Of a DNA stretch of 64,000 bases, positions 53,587-63,058 are shown piece by piece (the stretch's first letter is position 1; each line of letters opens with the position of its first letter). This DNA comes from Prosthecobacter algae. GTDB lineage: Bacteria; Verrucomicrobiota; Verrucomicrobiia; Verrucomicrobiales; Verrucomicrobiaceae. Both the position numbers and the translations under genes were made by a program. The stretch covers positions 434,001 through 498,000 of the forward strand of contig NZ_BAABIA010000004.1 in assembly GCF_039542385.1 (NCBI RefSeq), in the 5' to 3' direction. The notes beneath the pieces are model-generated. The model did no database searches, was not told where the DNA came from, and was given only the letters and a program-made list of their open reading frames with translations.

Positions 53587-55866
53587 ATGTCTGCGACACC
53601 CATTTCTGCCCAGCCACCGGAAAAGCTCACCGGCATTCACATCGGCAAGACCAAGCACTCAGCTGCTGGTGTGCCGGCCGTGGCAAATTCCTTGAAGCAT
53701 GTGTACGGCAGCAGCGGCCTACTGCGCGGCACCTCCGCAATGCTGAAGCTGAACCAGACTGGCGGCTTTGACTGCCCGAGCTGCGCCTGGCCCGACCCGG
53801 AAGATCACCGCAGCGCTTTTGAGTTTTGCGAAAACGGGGCCAAGGCGATTGCCTCCGAAACCACCAAGAGCCGGGTCACTCCGCAGTTCTTTGCGGACAA
53901 CAGCGTGGCCGAGCTTTCGGAGTGGAGCGATTACGAGATGGATCAGGCCGGGCGCATCACCCATCCCATGATTTTGCGCGAAGGCGCGACCCATTATGAG
54001 GAGATTTCCTGGGATGATGCCTTCAGCCTCATCGGGCAGGAGCTGAACGCGCTGGCCTCGCCCGATGAGGCGGTGTTTTATACCTCAGGCCGCGCCACCA
54101 ATGAAGCGGCGTTTTTGTACCAGCTTTTTGTTAGGCATTTCGGCACGAACAATCTTCCTGATTGCTCCAACATGTGCCACGAATCCAGCGGCGCGGCCCT
54201 GGGCCAAAGCGTGGGTGTGGGGAAGGGGACGGTGACCCTGAAGGACCTGGAGACAGCCGAAACCATCCTCATCATGGGCCAGAACCCAGGGACGAACCAC
54301 CCGCGCATGCTCAGCAGCCTGCAGCGTGCAGTGGAAAACGGGGCCACCATCATCGCCGTAAACCCGATGAAGGAGGCGGGCCTCACCGGCTTCATGCACC
54401 CGCAGCAGGTGAAGGGCGTGCTGGGCATGTCCACCCCGCTGGCGAAACACTTTCTTCAAGTGAACTTGAATGGCGACCAGGCCTTGCTCAAAGGCATCGC
54501 GAAGACGCTCGTGGAAGATGGCAGCCTGGATGAAGGATTCCTGGCCGAGCATGTCCAAGGTTTTGAGCCCTATCGTGAGCATCTGCGCGGGCTTGATTGG
54601 GCGGAGTTGGAAAAGCTGTCTGGCATCCAGCGCGATGTCATGCAGATGGTGGCCCGCCAAGCCGCTAACGGTCAGCGCAAGTTGATCACCTGCTGGGCCA
54701 TGGGGCTGACCCAGCACAAGAACGCCGTGGCCACGATCCAGGAGGTGGTGAACATCCACCTCATGCTGGGGGCCATCGGCCGTGAAAGCGCGGGCCTTTG
54801 CCCCGTCCGTGGCCATAGCAATGTCCAGGGAGACCGCACCATGGGCGTCTTTGAGAAGATGCCAGAATGGTTCATGGACAACCTGGAAAACGTATTCCAG
54901 TTCCCGGTTCCCCGTCATCATGGCTGGGATACCGTGGCGGCCATTCAGGCCATGCATGAAGGCCGTGGCAAAGTGTTCTATGCCTTGGGAGGCAACTTCC
55001 TCCAGGCCACGCCGGACACCGAATTCACCGGCGAGGCCCTGCGCCGCTGCCAGCTCACGGTCCATGTTTGTACCAAGCTCAACCGCAGCCACTTGGTCAC
55101 CGGGCGCATCGGTTTGATTCTGCCCTGCCTCGGCCGCAGCGAGTGGGAGGTTCGCGGGGACCTCACCCAGTTTTGCACGGTGGAAAACAGCATGAGCGTG
55201 GTGCACTCCTCGCATGGTCATCTGGAGCCCGCTTCACCGCATCTGCTGAGCGAACCGGTCATCGTCGCCCGCACGGCGGCGGCCACTCTTGGCGCAAGAT
55301 CGAAGGTGGACTGGGCCGCACTGGCCGAAGATTACGACCGCATTCGCGACCTCATTGAGCGCGTGGTCCCAGGCTTTGAGGACTTCAACAGCCGCATCCG
55401 TGAACCCGGCGGCTTTTATCTGCCCAACACTGCCCGCCAGCGCATCTGGAAAACCCGCAGCGGCAAGGCCGAGATTCACACCCACGACCTTCAAGTCCTG
55501 GTGCCGGGACCAGGCCAGCTTGTCCTCCAGACCTTCCGCAGCCATGACCAGTTCAATACGACAGTCTATGGTCTGAATGACCGTTATCGTGGCATCGGCA
55601 ATGAGCGCCGGATCATCTTCATGAACCCTCAGGACATGAAGAACCGCGGCATCGGGCCGCTGGAGCCGGTGGACATCACCAGCCACTTCAAGGGCGAAAC
55701 AAGGCATGCCCCGCGTTTCCTCGCCGTGCCCTATGATCAGCCGCCCGGCAATTGCGCCGCCTACTTCCCCGAAGCAAACGTATTGGTCCCCATCGGCAGC
55801 TTCGCCGACGTCAGTCTCACCCCCACTTCCAAGAGTGTTTTGGTTACCATCCAACGTTCTGCTTAA
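53587..55866 (+). CDS. FdhF/YdeP-type molybdopterin oxidoreductase
   Basis: 759 residues from ATG 53587 (MSATPISAQPP), which matches YdeP length; the frame upstream (from 53512) adds an unlikely leader. The N-terminal Cys63-x-x-Cys66 (FDCPSCAWPD) and the block NLPDCSNMCHESSGAAL fit the family, as does the later ILIMGQNPGTNHPRM and the C-terminal molybdopterin-binding domain (RSHDQFNTTVYG). YdeP is linked to acid resistance in E. coli; the physiological substrate is unknown. No accessory formate dehydrogenase genes are next to it. Confidence 0.9.
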   Translation: MSATPISAQPPEKLTGIHIGKTKHSAAGVPAVANSLKHVYGSSGLLRGTSAMLKLNQTGGFDCPSCAWPDPEDHRSAFEFCENGAKAIASETTKSRVTPQFFADNSVAELSEWSDYEMDQAGRITHPMILREGATHYEEISWDDAFSLIGQELNALASPDEAVFYTSGRATNEAAFLYQLFVRHFGTNNLPDCSNMCHESSGAALGQSVGVGKGTVTLKDLETAETILIMGQNPGTNHPRMLSSLQRAVENGATIIAVNPMKEAGLTGFMHPQQVKGVLGMSTPLAKHFLQVNLNGDQALLKGIAKTLVEDGSLDEGFLAEHVQGFEPYREHLRGLDWAELEKLSGIQRDVMQMVARQAANGQRKLITCWAMGLTQHKNAVATIQEVVNIHLMLGAIGRESAGLCPVRGHSNVQGDRTMGVFEKMPEWFMDNLENVFQFPVPRHHGWDTVAAIQAMHEGRGKVFYALGGNFLQATPDTEFTGEALRRCQLTVHVCTKLNRSHLVTGRIGLILPCLGRSEWEVRGDLTQFCTVENSMSVVHSSHGHLEPASPHLLSEPVIVARTAAATLGARSKVDWAALAEDYDRIRDLIERVVPGFEDFNSRIREPGGFYLPNTARQRIWKTRSGKAEIHTHDLQVLVPGPGQLVLQTFRSHDQFNTTVYGLNDRYRGIGNERRIIFMNPQDMKNRGIGPLEPVDITSHFKGETRHAPRFLAVPYDQPPGNCAAYFPEANVLVPIGSFADVSLTPTSKSVLVTIQRSA

Positions 55867-55888
55867 TATCGTGTCGAACCTACCTTCT

Positions 55889-56662
55889 ATGAAACCCGCC
55901 TTGATCGCCCTCTTTACCCTGATGACCGCCATGTCAGGAGCTGCCATCGTCGAAAAACCTGTCGAATACAAAGCGGGCGATGTCGTTTGCGAAGGCTGGC
56001 AGGCCTATGACGACGCCGTCCAGGGCAAGCGCCCCTCCATCCTCATCGTCCACCAGTGGACCGGGGTGAGCGACAATGAAAAGATGCGCGCCAAGATGCT
56101 GGCGGAACTGGGCTACAACGTCCTCGTGGCCGATGTCTATGGCAAAGGCATCCGCCCCCAGCCGCCTGAGGCGGGCAAGGAGGCCGGCAAGTACAAAACC
56201 AATCGCCCTCTGCTGCGCGACCGCGTGAACGCTGCCTTGGCCCTGCTGAACAAGGATGCGTTGACGGACACCTCCAAGGTGGCCTGCATCGGTTACTGCT
56301 TTGGCGGCACCGCCGCGATTGAGCTCGGCCGTAGCGGTGCCGCCGTGAAAGGCATCGTCAGTTTCCATGGCAGCCTGGACTCCCCAAATCCTGCGGATGG
56401 CAAGAACATCAAGGCCAAGGTGCTGGCCCTCCATGGTGCCGATGATCCATTCGTCGCAGTCAAGGATCTGGCCGCCTTTGAGCAGGAGATGAAGGATTCC
56501 GGGGTGGATTACAAGCTGGTGCAATACCCAGGTGCCGTGCACAGCTTCACCCAAAAGGCAGCTGGCAATGACAACAGCAAAGGCGCCGCCTACAACGAGG
56601 CGGCGGACAAAGCCTCCTGGGATGAAATGAAGGCCTTCTTTGGCCGCATCTTCGCTGAATAA
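55889..56662 (+). CDS. Dienelactone hydrolase family protein, exported
   Basis: 257 residues from ATG 55889. A signal peptide (ALIALFTLMTAMSGAA) leads to a complete dienelactone-hydrolase fold: Cys137 in GYCFGG as nucleophile, Asp186 in HGADDPFV and His218 in GAVHSF. These enzymes hydrolyse lactones or esters; the natural substrate here is unknown. It starts 22 bp after the molybdoenzyme stop and the next gene follows 6 bp after it, so the three may be one operon. Confidence 0.88.
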   Translation: MKPALIALFTLMTAMSGAAIVEKPVEYKAGDVVCEGWQAYDDAVQGKRPSILIVHQWTGVSDNEKMRAKMLAELGYNVLVADVYGKGIRPQPPEAGKEAGKYKTNRPLLRDRVNAALALLNKDALTDTSKVACIGYCFGGTAAIELGRSGAAVKGIVSFHGSLDSPNPADGKNIKAKVLALHGADDPFVAVKDLAAFEQEMKDSGVDYKLVQYPGAVHSFTQKAAGNDNSKGAAYNEAADKASWDEMKAFFGRIFAE

Positions 56663-56668
56663 GCTTCC

Positions 56669-57571
56669 ATGAAAACGCTGCGATTCCTCTCCCTCCTGGT
56701 CGCAGTGACGGCCACGGTTTCAGCCCCTGCGGCTGAGACCAAGCCCGCGCCTGCGAGTCCCGCACCGCTGGGCGGCTTGGTGGAAGAGGAGGCCACGGAT
56801 TTCCTTCGCTTCGTCGAAAACGACGACGGCGAATCTCTGCAAACGGCCATCGTGACCTATGTTTCACCCGCCGGGGTGAAGGTGGACCTCGTTGGGGCCG
56901 TTCACATTGCGGACAAGGCGTACTTTGATGCGCTAAACGCCCGCTTCAAAACCTACGAGGCCGTGCTTTATGAACTCGTGGGCCGCCCCATCGAACTGCG
57001 GGAAGACCTGAAGCCGGGAGACGGGTCCGAAAAACTCCAGTGGCTGGGCCAAGTACAAGAGATGATGCGCAAGATCCTGAAGCTGGAAAGCCAGCTCCGG
57101 GGCATTGATTACAAGGCCAAAAACTTTGTCCATGCTGACATGAGCGTGGAAGGCTTCTTTGAATCCCAGGAAGCGAAGAAGGAAACCTTCATCACCCTGT
57201 GGTTCAAAGCCATGCAGGCCCAGGGCGCGCTGGACCGCGACCGTCCGCAACCCAGCATGGTGGAACTGCTCATGATCCTGCGTCAGGAAGATCCCTCCAT
57301 GGATCTGAAGCGCCTCGTGGGGCAGGAGTTCGACAGCATGGAGAAGCTGATCATGGGCATGGAATCCAATGGCGGCACCAGCATCATTGGCGAGCGCAAC
57401 CGCCATGCCCTGGAAGTCCTGGAGAAGGAAATCAAGGCAGGCAAAAAGCGCCTGGCCATCTTTTACGGGGCCGCCCATTTGCCCGACATGGAGAAGCGTT
57501 TACTGGCCCAGGGCTACCGGCGTGAAAAGCTTGAATGGGTGAAAGCCTGGGACCTGCCCTGGGAAGAGTGA
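56669..57571 (+). CDS. TraB/PrgY-like domain protein, exported
   Basis: 300 residues with a signal peptide (FLSLLVAVTATVSAPAAE). TraB-family marks are LVGAVHIADKAYFDAL (where the GxxH of the family is seen as GAVH), YELVG, a central helical part, and IIGERNRHALEVL and LAIFYGAAHLPDMEKRL at the C-terminus, with conserved His and Glu. TraB proteins are thought to be metalloproteases or pheromone-shutdown factors; function here is uncertain. It is the last gene before tRNA-Leu. Confidence 0.75.
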   Translation: MKTLRFLSLLVAVTATVSAPAAETKPAPASPAPLGGLVEEEATDFLRFVENDDGESLQTAIVTYVSPAGVKVDLVGAVHIADKAYFDALNARFKTYEAVLYELVGRPIELREDLKPGDGSEKLQWLGQVQEMMRKILKLESQLRGIDYKAKNFVHADMSVEGFFESQEAKKETFITLWFKAMQAQGALDRDRPQPSMVELLMILRQEDPSMDLKRLVGQEFDSMEKLIMGMESNGGTSIIGERNRHALEVLEKEIKAGKKRLAIFYGAAHLPDMEKRLLAQGYRREKLEWVKAWDLPWEE

Positions 57572-57621
57572 AGACATGCGAAGCGGCTCTCAATTTTTTG
57601 CTCAAAAAAGCAAAACATCTG

Positions 57622-57648
57622 TTGCATGTTTCAACCGCTGGCTATACT
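57622..57648 (+). promoter_or_regulatory. Promoter for tRNA-Leu
   Basis: TTGCAT (57622-57627) and TATACT (57643-57648) are spaced by 15 bp, with the alternative CTGTTG (57619-57624) giving 18 bp. The -10 ends 25 bp before the tRNA, a normal distance. The strong TATACT supports a stable-RNA promoter. Confidence 0.5.
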
Positions 57649-57673
57649 CCCAGCCCTGCAAATCAGCAGCCCT

Positions 57674-57758
57674 GCTCGGGTGGCGGAATTGGTATACGCG
57701 CAAGACTAAGGATCTTGTGCCGAAAGGCTTAAGGGTTCGAGTCCCTTCCCGAGCACCA
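57674..57758 (+). tRNA. tRNA-Leu (anticodon UAA)
   Basis: 85 nt including encoded CCA (57756-57758). The acceptor stem GCTCGGG/CCCGAGC pairs perfectly. The anticodon stem CAAGA/TCTTG with loop CTAAGGA gives anticodon TAA (57707-57709). A long variable arm (TGCCGAAAGGCTTA region) and the T arm GGGTTCGAGTCCC are typical of class II leucine tRNA. It reads UUA, a rare codon in this GC-rich window. Confidence 0.95.
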
Positions 57759-57778
57759 CTCTTCTCAACAGAGAGAGT
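57758..57778 (+). terminator. Stem-loop downstream of tRNA-Leu
   Basis: ACTCTTCTC (57758-57766), loop AACA, then GAGAGAGT (57771-57778) form an 8-bp stem with one bulged T. It begins on the last base of the CCA. No T-run follows, so it may be a processing or weak termination signal. Confidence 0.35.
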
Positions 57779-57844
57779 GCCCCACTCAAAACAACAAGTC
57801 GAGAGGCTGGCAAGATTCCTGCATCAAGCGGCGTAATTCAGGAT

Positions 57845-59206
57845 ATGCTCACTCTTTCCGGTCCTTCCCATGGCAAACTTTGCGACGGTTACTCGCGTCG
57901 TGACTTTCTGCGCATCGGTGGCCTAGCCATGGGTGGGCTTTCTCTGCCGGACCTTTTGAAGGCCGAAGTCGAGGCCAAGGCAGGTCGCAGCTTCAAATCC
58001 ATCATCATGATCTACCTGTGCGGTGCACCGCCGCACCAGGACATGTGGGATCTGAAGATGGATGCACCGCTGGAGATTCGCGGGCCTTATAAACCCATCT
58101 CGACCAATGTGGCAGGCATTCAGATCTCTGAGCATGCGCCACGGCTGGCCAAGATGATGGACAAGTTGGTGCCCATCCGGAGCATGTACGGATCCCCCAC
58201 GGGAGCCCATGATTCCTTCATTTGTTATACCGGGCGTGCGCCCAATCCGGCGGGCGGTGCAGCACCCACAGGACGGCAGGCCGACCATCCCTCGCTAGGC
58301 TCCGTGGTGTCACGTTTGAAAGGGCAGGGGGATCCCGCGATGCCTGCCTTCATCGGCCTGTCACCGAAAGCGGGTCATCCGCCTTATGGCTCACCTGGGC
58401 ATCCTGGATATCTGGGACCTTCGCACTCCGCTTTCCGCCCGAACGGGGCCGGGGTGGAAGACCTCAAGTTGAACAACATCTCCATGAGCCGGTTGGATGA
58501 TCGCCGCGCTTTGCTGACCGGGTTTGACCAGTTCCGCCGTGACCTGGATCACTCGGGTCTCGTGGAAGGCATGGATTCGTTTAACCAACAGGCTTTTAAC
58601 GTGCTCACCTCCAGCAAGCTGCTGGATGCCTTGGACCTGGAGAAGGAGTCGCCCAAGATCCGTGAACGTTATGGCAAGGGCGACCCGAAAAACTACGGCG
58701 ATGGTGCACCGCTGAACCTGGAGCATTTCCTCATGGCGCGCCGCCTCGTTGAAGCTGGTGCACGTGTGGTGACGCTGAACTTTGGCCGCTGGGATTTCCA
58801 TGACCGCAATTACCCGCAGTTGCTACGGCACCTGCCTTTGTTTGATCAGGGCATGAGTGCGCTGGTGCAGGATCTGCATGACCGCGGCCTGGACAAGGAT
58901 GTGGCCGTGGTGGCCTGGGGTGAGTTTGGCCGCACGCCAACTGTAAATGCCCAAGGTGGTCGCGACCACTGGCCACGCGTGGGCGGGGCGATGCTGGCAG
59001 GCGGCGGGTTCAAGACCGGGCAGGTGATCGGCGCGACAGACCGCCTGGGCGGTGAGCCGACGGAGCGCGGGGTCCACTTCGGCGAGGTGTTTGCCTCGCT
59101 GTATCAGTTCATGGGCATTGATCCGCACAAGAACACCCTGGATGATCTTTCGGGCCGTCCTCAGTATCTGGTGGATGGCTGGCAGGCGATGCCGGAACTG
59201 GTGTAG
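57845..59206 (+). CDS. DUF1501 domain protein, Tat-exported (first copy)
   Basis: 453 residues. A twin-arginine signal (YSRRDFLRIGGLAMGGLSLP) marks folded export. The DUF1501 fold, related to alkaline phosphatase/sulfatase, is visible in IIMIYLCGAPPHQDMWDLK, HAPRLAKMMDKLVPIRSMYG, a His in GAHDSFICYTGR and WGEFGRTPTVNAQGGRDHW with a C-terminal DDLSGRPQYLVDGW. These proteins abound in Planctomycetes and Verrucomicrobia and are usually adjacent to DUF1549 proteins; their role is unproven, perhaps in breakdown of sulfated or complex polysaccharides. It starts 86 bp after the tRNA and leads a four-gene run. Confidence 0.88.
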   Translation: MLTLSGPSHGKLCDGYSRRDFLRIGGLAMGGLSLPDLLKAEVEAKAGRSFKSIIMIYLCGAPPHQDMWDLKMDAPLEIRGPYKPISTNVAGIQISEHAPRLAKMMDKLVPIRSMYGSPTGAHDSFICYTGRAPNPAGGAAPTGRQADHPSLGSVVSRLKGQGDPAMPAFIGLSPKAGHPPYGSPGHPGYLGPSHSAFRPNGAGVEDLKLNNISMSRLDDRRALLTGFDQFRRDLDHSGLVEGMDSFNQQAFNVLTSSKLLDALDLEKESPKIRERYGKGDPKNYGDGAPLNLEHFLMARRLVEAGARVVTLNFGRWDFHDRNYPQLLRHLPLFDQGMSALVQDLHDRGLDKDVAVVAWGEFGRTPTVNAQGGRDHWPRVGGAMLAGGGFKTGQVIGATDRLGGEPTERGVHFGEVFASLYQFMGIDPHKNTLDDLSGRPQYLVDGWQAMPELV

Positions 59207-59245
59207 AGACAAATCAGCAAGAGTCTGAGGAAGACATGCGTATCA

Positions 59246-60688
59246 ATGCGCATGTCGTCACTGCATCCAACACGCAGGCACACACGCCGGGAGGTGATCC
59301 AGGCGGGGGCAGTCGGCCTCCTGGGGCTTGGGATGAATCATCTGGCAGCCCTTCAATCACTAGCGGCTCCGGCCAAACCGCCAAGGGCCAAGTCGGTGAT
59401 CTACATCTTCCTTTCAGGAGGGCTGGCCCAGCATGAAAGCTTTGACCTGAAGCCCGATGCGCCGATGGAGATTCGCGGGGAGTTCAAACCCATCCGCACC
59501 CGCACGCCGGGCCTGCACATCTGCGAGCATCTGCCCCGGCTGGCGAAGATCTCCAACAAGTGGTCGCTGGTGCGTTCGCTGACGCATGGCAGCAATGACC
59601 ACTCGTTCAGCCATCATGTCATGCTGACGGGGCGCAGCGAACTGCCGGTGGGCATTGACCGCACGAAGCCGCAGAAGTCCGACCACCCGAGCATGGCCTC
59701 GCTGGCGACAGCGCTGCTGCCACGAACGAACAACCTGCCTCCGGCGATCGTGCTGCCGGACAAGCTGATCCACCGCACGGGCAGTGTGTTGCCCGGCCAG
59801 TTTGGTGCCACCTTGGGGGCCAAGCATGACCCGTGGTTTTTGGAGATGTCACCTTACCATCCCAAACACTATGGGGCCTTCCCGCAGTACCTGTTTCATC
59901 ATGAGCGCGGGTTTGAAGTGGATGAGAGCCTGCGTTTCCAGGCTCCGCATCTGTCTTTGCCACAGGGCCTCAGCCTGGACCGTGTGATGGACCGCGTCTC
60001 CCTGCGCAATGCGCTGGAGCAGCAGACGGATGACCTGACGGCCATCGCCGGGGATGTGTCCTTTGATGCTACCCGCCAGGCGGCCGTCTCGTTGTTAGGC
60101 AACAAGAAGGTGCATGAGGCTTTCAGCCTGGACAAGGTGGACCCGAAGTGGCTGGACCGCTATGGCCGCCACAGCTTTGGGTGGAGCCTGCTGATGGCGC
60201 GCCGTCTGGTGGAAAGCGGCGTGCGGATGGTGCAGGTGAATCTGGGGAACAATGAGAGCTGGGACACGCATCAGTCGGCCTTTCCCAATTTGAAGAACCT
60301 TTTGTTACCGCCCATGGATCAGGCGGTGAGCGCCCTGATCGAAGACCTGGATGCCAACGGGCTTTTGGATGAGACGATGGTGGTGGTGGGAAGCGAGTTC
60401 GGTCGCACGCCGAAAATTTCAAAACTGAGCGCCACGGCCCTCCCGGGGCGGGATCACTGGGGAAGTGTGCAGAGCCTGCTCATCGCTGGCGGCGGTGTGA
60501 AAGGAGGCCGTGTGATTGGGTCCAGCGACAAAATCGGCGGTTATCCGGACAGTGATCCGCAGACACCGGAAAATCTGGCCGCGACGATCTATGAGGCCCT
60601 GGGGCTGCCGCGTGAGCAAATGTGGCATGATTTCACCGGCAGGCCGCACACGCTTTATATGGGAAGTCCCATCGCCGGGCTGATCTGA
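59246..60688 (+). CDS. DUF1501 domain protein, Tat-exported (second copy)
   Basis: 480 residues. A twin-arginine signal (HTRREVIQAGAVGLLGLG) is followed by the same DUF1501 blocks: KSVIYIFLSGGLAQHESFDL, CEHLPRLAKISNKWSLVRSL, a GSNDHSFSHHVMLTGR block and GSEFGRTPKISKLSATALPG. It is a distant paralogue of the gene before it, 39 bp away, in one operon. TTGTTAGGC occurs at 60092-60100. A short 3' gap to the DUF1549 gene suits co-expression. Confidence 0.88.
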   Translation: MRMSSLHPTRRHTRREVIQAGAVGLLGLGMNHLAALQSLAAPAKPPRAKSVIYIFLSGGLAQHESFDLKPDAPMEIRGEFKPIRTRTPGLHICEHLPRLAKISNKWSLVRSLTHGSNDHSFSHHVMLTGRSELPVGIDRTKPQKSDHPSMASLATALLPRTNNLPPAIVLPDKLIHRTGSVLPGQFGATLGAKHDPWFLEMSPYHPKHYGAFPQYLFHHERGFEVDESLRFQAPHLSLPQGLSLDRVMDRVSLRNALEQQTDDLTAIAGDVSFDATRQAAVSLLGNKKVHEAFSLDKVDPKWLDRYGRHSFGWSLLMARRLVESGVRMVQVNLGNNESWDTHQSAFPNLKNLLLPPMDQAVSALIEDLDANGLLDETMVVVGSEFGRTPKISKLSATALPGRDHWGSVQSLLIAGGGVKGGRVIGSSDKIGGYPDSDPQTPENLAATIYEALGLPREQMWHDFTGRPHTLYMGSPIAGLI

Positions 60689-60849
60689 GGCAGGTCGTTG
60701 ATATAAATGGCCTGCAGGTGGCCGTATTGTTTTGGGTTCGAAATAACACCGCACACATGTTCCTCATCCAAGACTCCTCATTCTACCACGATGGCATCGG
60801 CACAAGCCGAGCTGTGGCCCGTGGGCGGGCAGTCATGTCTCATGGGAGT

Positions 60850-63054
60850 ATGCCACTCAAACGCCTGTTTTTGTCGCTGATGCTGGGACTGGGTGCGACG
60901 GCTTCTGGACTGGCCGCCGAGGCACCGCGCAAGCTGAATTTTGCCAACGACATCATGCCCATTTTGACCAAGGGCGGTTGCAACTCCGGCGGCTGCCATG
61001 GCAAGGCCAGCGGACAGAACGGTTTCAAACTTTCACTCCTGGGCTTTGAGCCGCAGGAGGACTATGAGCACATCGTGAAGGAGGCGCGGGGCCGCCGTCT
61101 TTTTCCTGCTGCGCCCGAACAGAGCCTGCTGCTGACCAAGGGAACGGCACAACTGCCGCATGGCGGCGGCAAGAAGCTGGATCCCAAATCGGAAGACTAC
61201 CAGGACCTCGTGCGCTGGATCCGCGAAGGCATGCCTTATGGCAAGGACACGGACCCGAAGATGGCCCACATCCGTGTGGAACCGGCAGTGCTGACAATGC
61301 CACTGAAAGGCAGCCAACAGCTCAAAGTCACCGCTCACTATACCGATGGTTCAACCCGCGATGTGACGAAACGCGCGCTTTATGAGCCAAATGAAAAGGC
61401 CATGGCCGAGACGAGTGAGACTGGCAAGGTGACGCTCTTTGACCTGCCGGGTGATGTGGCGGTGATGGTGCGTTATCAGGGCAAGGTGACGACCTTCCGG
61501 GCCACGATTCCTCTGGGGGCTCCGGTGGAAAAACTGCCGCCGGTACGCAACTACATTGATGATCTGGTGATCGCCAAACTGAAGACCATCGGCATGCCGC
61601 CATCTGAAGTGTGTGACGATGCCACCTTCCTGCGCCGTGCCACCCTGGACATCACGGGAAGACTGCCGACGCCGGAGGAGATGAAAGACTTCCTGGCCTC
61701 GAAAGACAGCAACAAACGTGCGCTGCGCGTGAATGAGCTGACGGACAGTCCTGAGTATGCCGAATACTTTGCCAACAAGTGGAGCGCCCTGCTGCGCAAT
61801 CAGCGCACGCAACCGGCCTATGCACGCGGCAGCTATCTGTTCTGGTCGTGGATCCGTGACAGCTTGGCGGATAACAAACCGTTCGACCAAATTGCGCGTG
61901 AGGTGGTGACGGCCTCCGGCAGTCTGGATCAGCATCCGCCCGTGGCCTGGTATCGGCAAGTGAAGGAACCGAAACAGCAGATGGAGGATGTGGCTCAGCT
62001 CTTCCTGGGCACGCGCATGCAGTGTGCCCAGTGCCATCATCACCCTTTCGAAAAATGGAGCCAGCAGGACTACTATGGGTTCGCGGCGTTCTTTGCCAAT
62101 GTCAGTCGCAAGGCAGCAGGGGCAAAGGATGAGGAACTGGTCTTCAGCAAGCGCGGTACGGCCCAGATGACAAACCTGCGCACCAAGCAGCCTGTGGCAC
62201 CCACAAGCCTGGGGGGCGAGGCGATGAAGCTGCGGCCGGAGCAGGATCCGCGTCTGGCCCTGGCCGACTGGATGAGCCGTGAGGACAATCCCTTTTTTGC
62301 CCACACGCTGGTGAACCGTTACTGGAAGCATTTCTTCAATCGCGGTCTGGTGGAGCCGGAAGATGACATGCGCGAAACGAATCCCCCGGTGAACCCAGAG
62401 CTTCTGAATGCCCTGGCGGCTGATTTTGTGAAGAGCGGCTACGACCTGAAACAACTGGTACGGACGATCACCAACTCCTCCACCTACCAGCTCAGTGCGC
62501 AGCCTAACCAGTGGAATGCCAAAGATCGCCAGAGCTTCAGCCGCTATTACCCCAAACGCCTGAATGCCGAAGTGCTGTATGATGCGGTGAACAACCTGCT
62601 GGAAAACGAAAGCAAGTTTACCGGGCAGGCCCCAGGCACGCGTGCGGTGGCGCTGCCGGACAACAGCTACAATCAAAGCACGTATTTCCTCACGGTGTTT
62701 GGGCGGCCGGATTCATCGAGCGCCTGTGAATGCGAACGCACGCAGGAGGCGAGCCTGGCACAGAGTCTGCACCTGCTGAACGCGGCGGACATCCAGACCC
62801 AGCTTGCCCGTGGCGATGGCCGGGCTGACCGAATGGCTAAAGATGCCCGGCCAGATGATGACAAGATCACCGATGTCTATCACCTGGCACTCAGCCGGGA
62901 GCCGACAGCGAAAGAGCTGCAACTGGCCCAATCTCATCTGGCCAAAAAGCTGGCAGGAAAAAAGGACCAAGAAGCGCTGAACAGCCGCAAGGAAGCCTTC
63001 GAGGACATTCTATGGGCCTTGATGAACACGAAAGAGTTTCTGTTTAACCATTAA
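60850..63054 (+). CDS. DUF1549/DUF1553 protein with cytochrome-type heme motifs
   Basis: 734 residues from the ATG at 60850 (MPLKRLFLSLMLGLG), chosen for the signal peptide; the ATG at 60835 is possible. Domains in order: an N-terminal PSCyt1-type cytochrome segment with CNSGGCHGKASG, a bacterial Ig-like piece (TDGSTRDVTKRALY), DUF1549 (PSCyt2) starting IDDLVIAKLKTIGMPPS with MQCAQCHHHPFEKW, and DUF1553 (PSD1) with NPFFAHTLVNRYWKHFFNRG. The first motif spaces its Cys by four residues, the second is CXXCH. Such proteins probably pass electrons for DUF1501 partners; function is inferred. Confidence 0.88.
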   Translation: MPLKRLFLSLMLGLGATASGLAAEAPRKLNFANDIMPILTKGGCNSGGCHGKASGQNGFKLSLLGFEPQEDYEHIVKEARGRRLFPAAPEQSLLLTKGTAQLPHGGGKKLDPKSEDYQDLVRWIREGMPYGKDTDPKMAHIRVEPAVLTMPLKGSQQLKVTAHYTDGSTRDVTKRALYEPNEKAMAETSETGKVTLFDLPGDVAVMVRYQGKVTTFRATIPLGAPVEKLPPVRNYIDDLVIAKLKTIGMPPSEVCDDATFLRRATLDITGRLPTPEEMKDFLASKDSNKRALRVNELTDSPEYAEYFANKWSALLRNQRTQPAYARGSYLFWSWIRDSLADNKPFDQIAREVVTASGSLDQHPPVAWYRQVKEPKQQMEDVAQLFLGTRMQCAQCHHHPFEKWSQQDYYGFAAFFANVSRKAAGAKDEELVFSKRGTAQMTNLRTKQPVAPTSLGGEAMKLRPEQDPRLALADWMSREDNPFFAHTLVNRYWKHFFNRGLVEPEDDMRETNPPVNPELLNALAADFVKSGYDLKQLVRTITNSSTYQLSAQPNQWNAKDRQSFSRYYPKRLNAEVLYDAVNNLLENESKFTGQAPGTRAVALPDNSYNQSTYFLTVFGRPDSSSACECERTQEASLAQSLHLLNAADIQTQLARGDGRADRMAKDARPDDDKITDVYHLALSREPTAKELQLAQSHLAKKLAGKKDQEALNSRKEAFEDILWALMNTKEFLFNH

Positions 63055-63058
63055 GCCG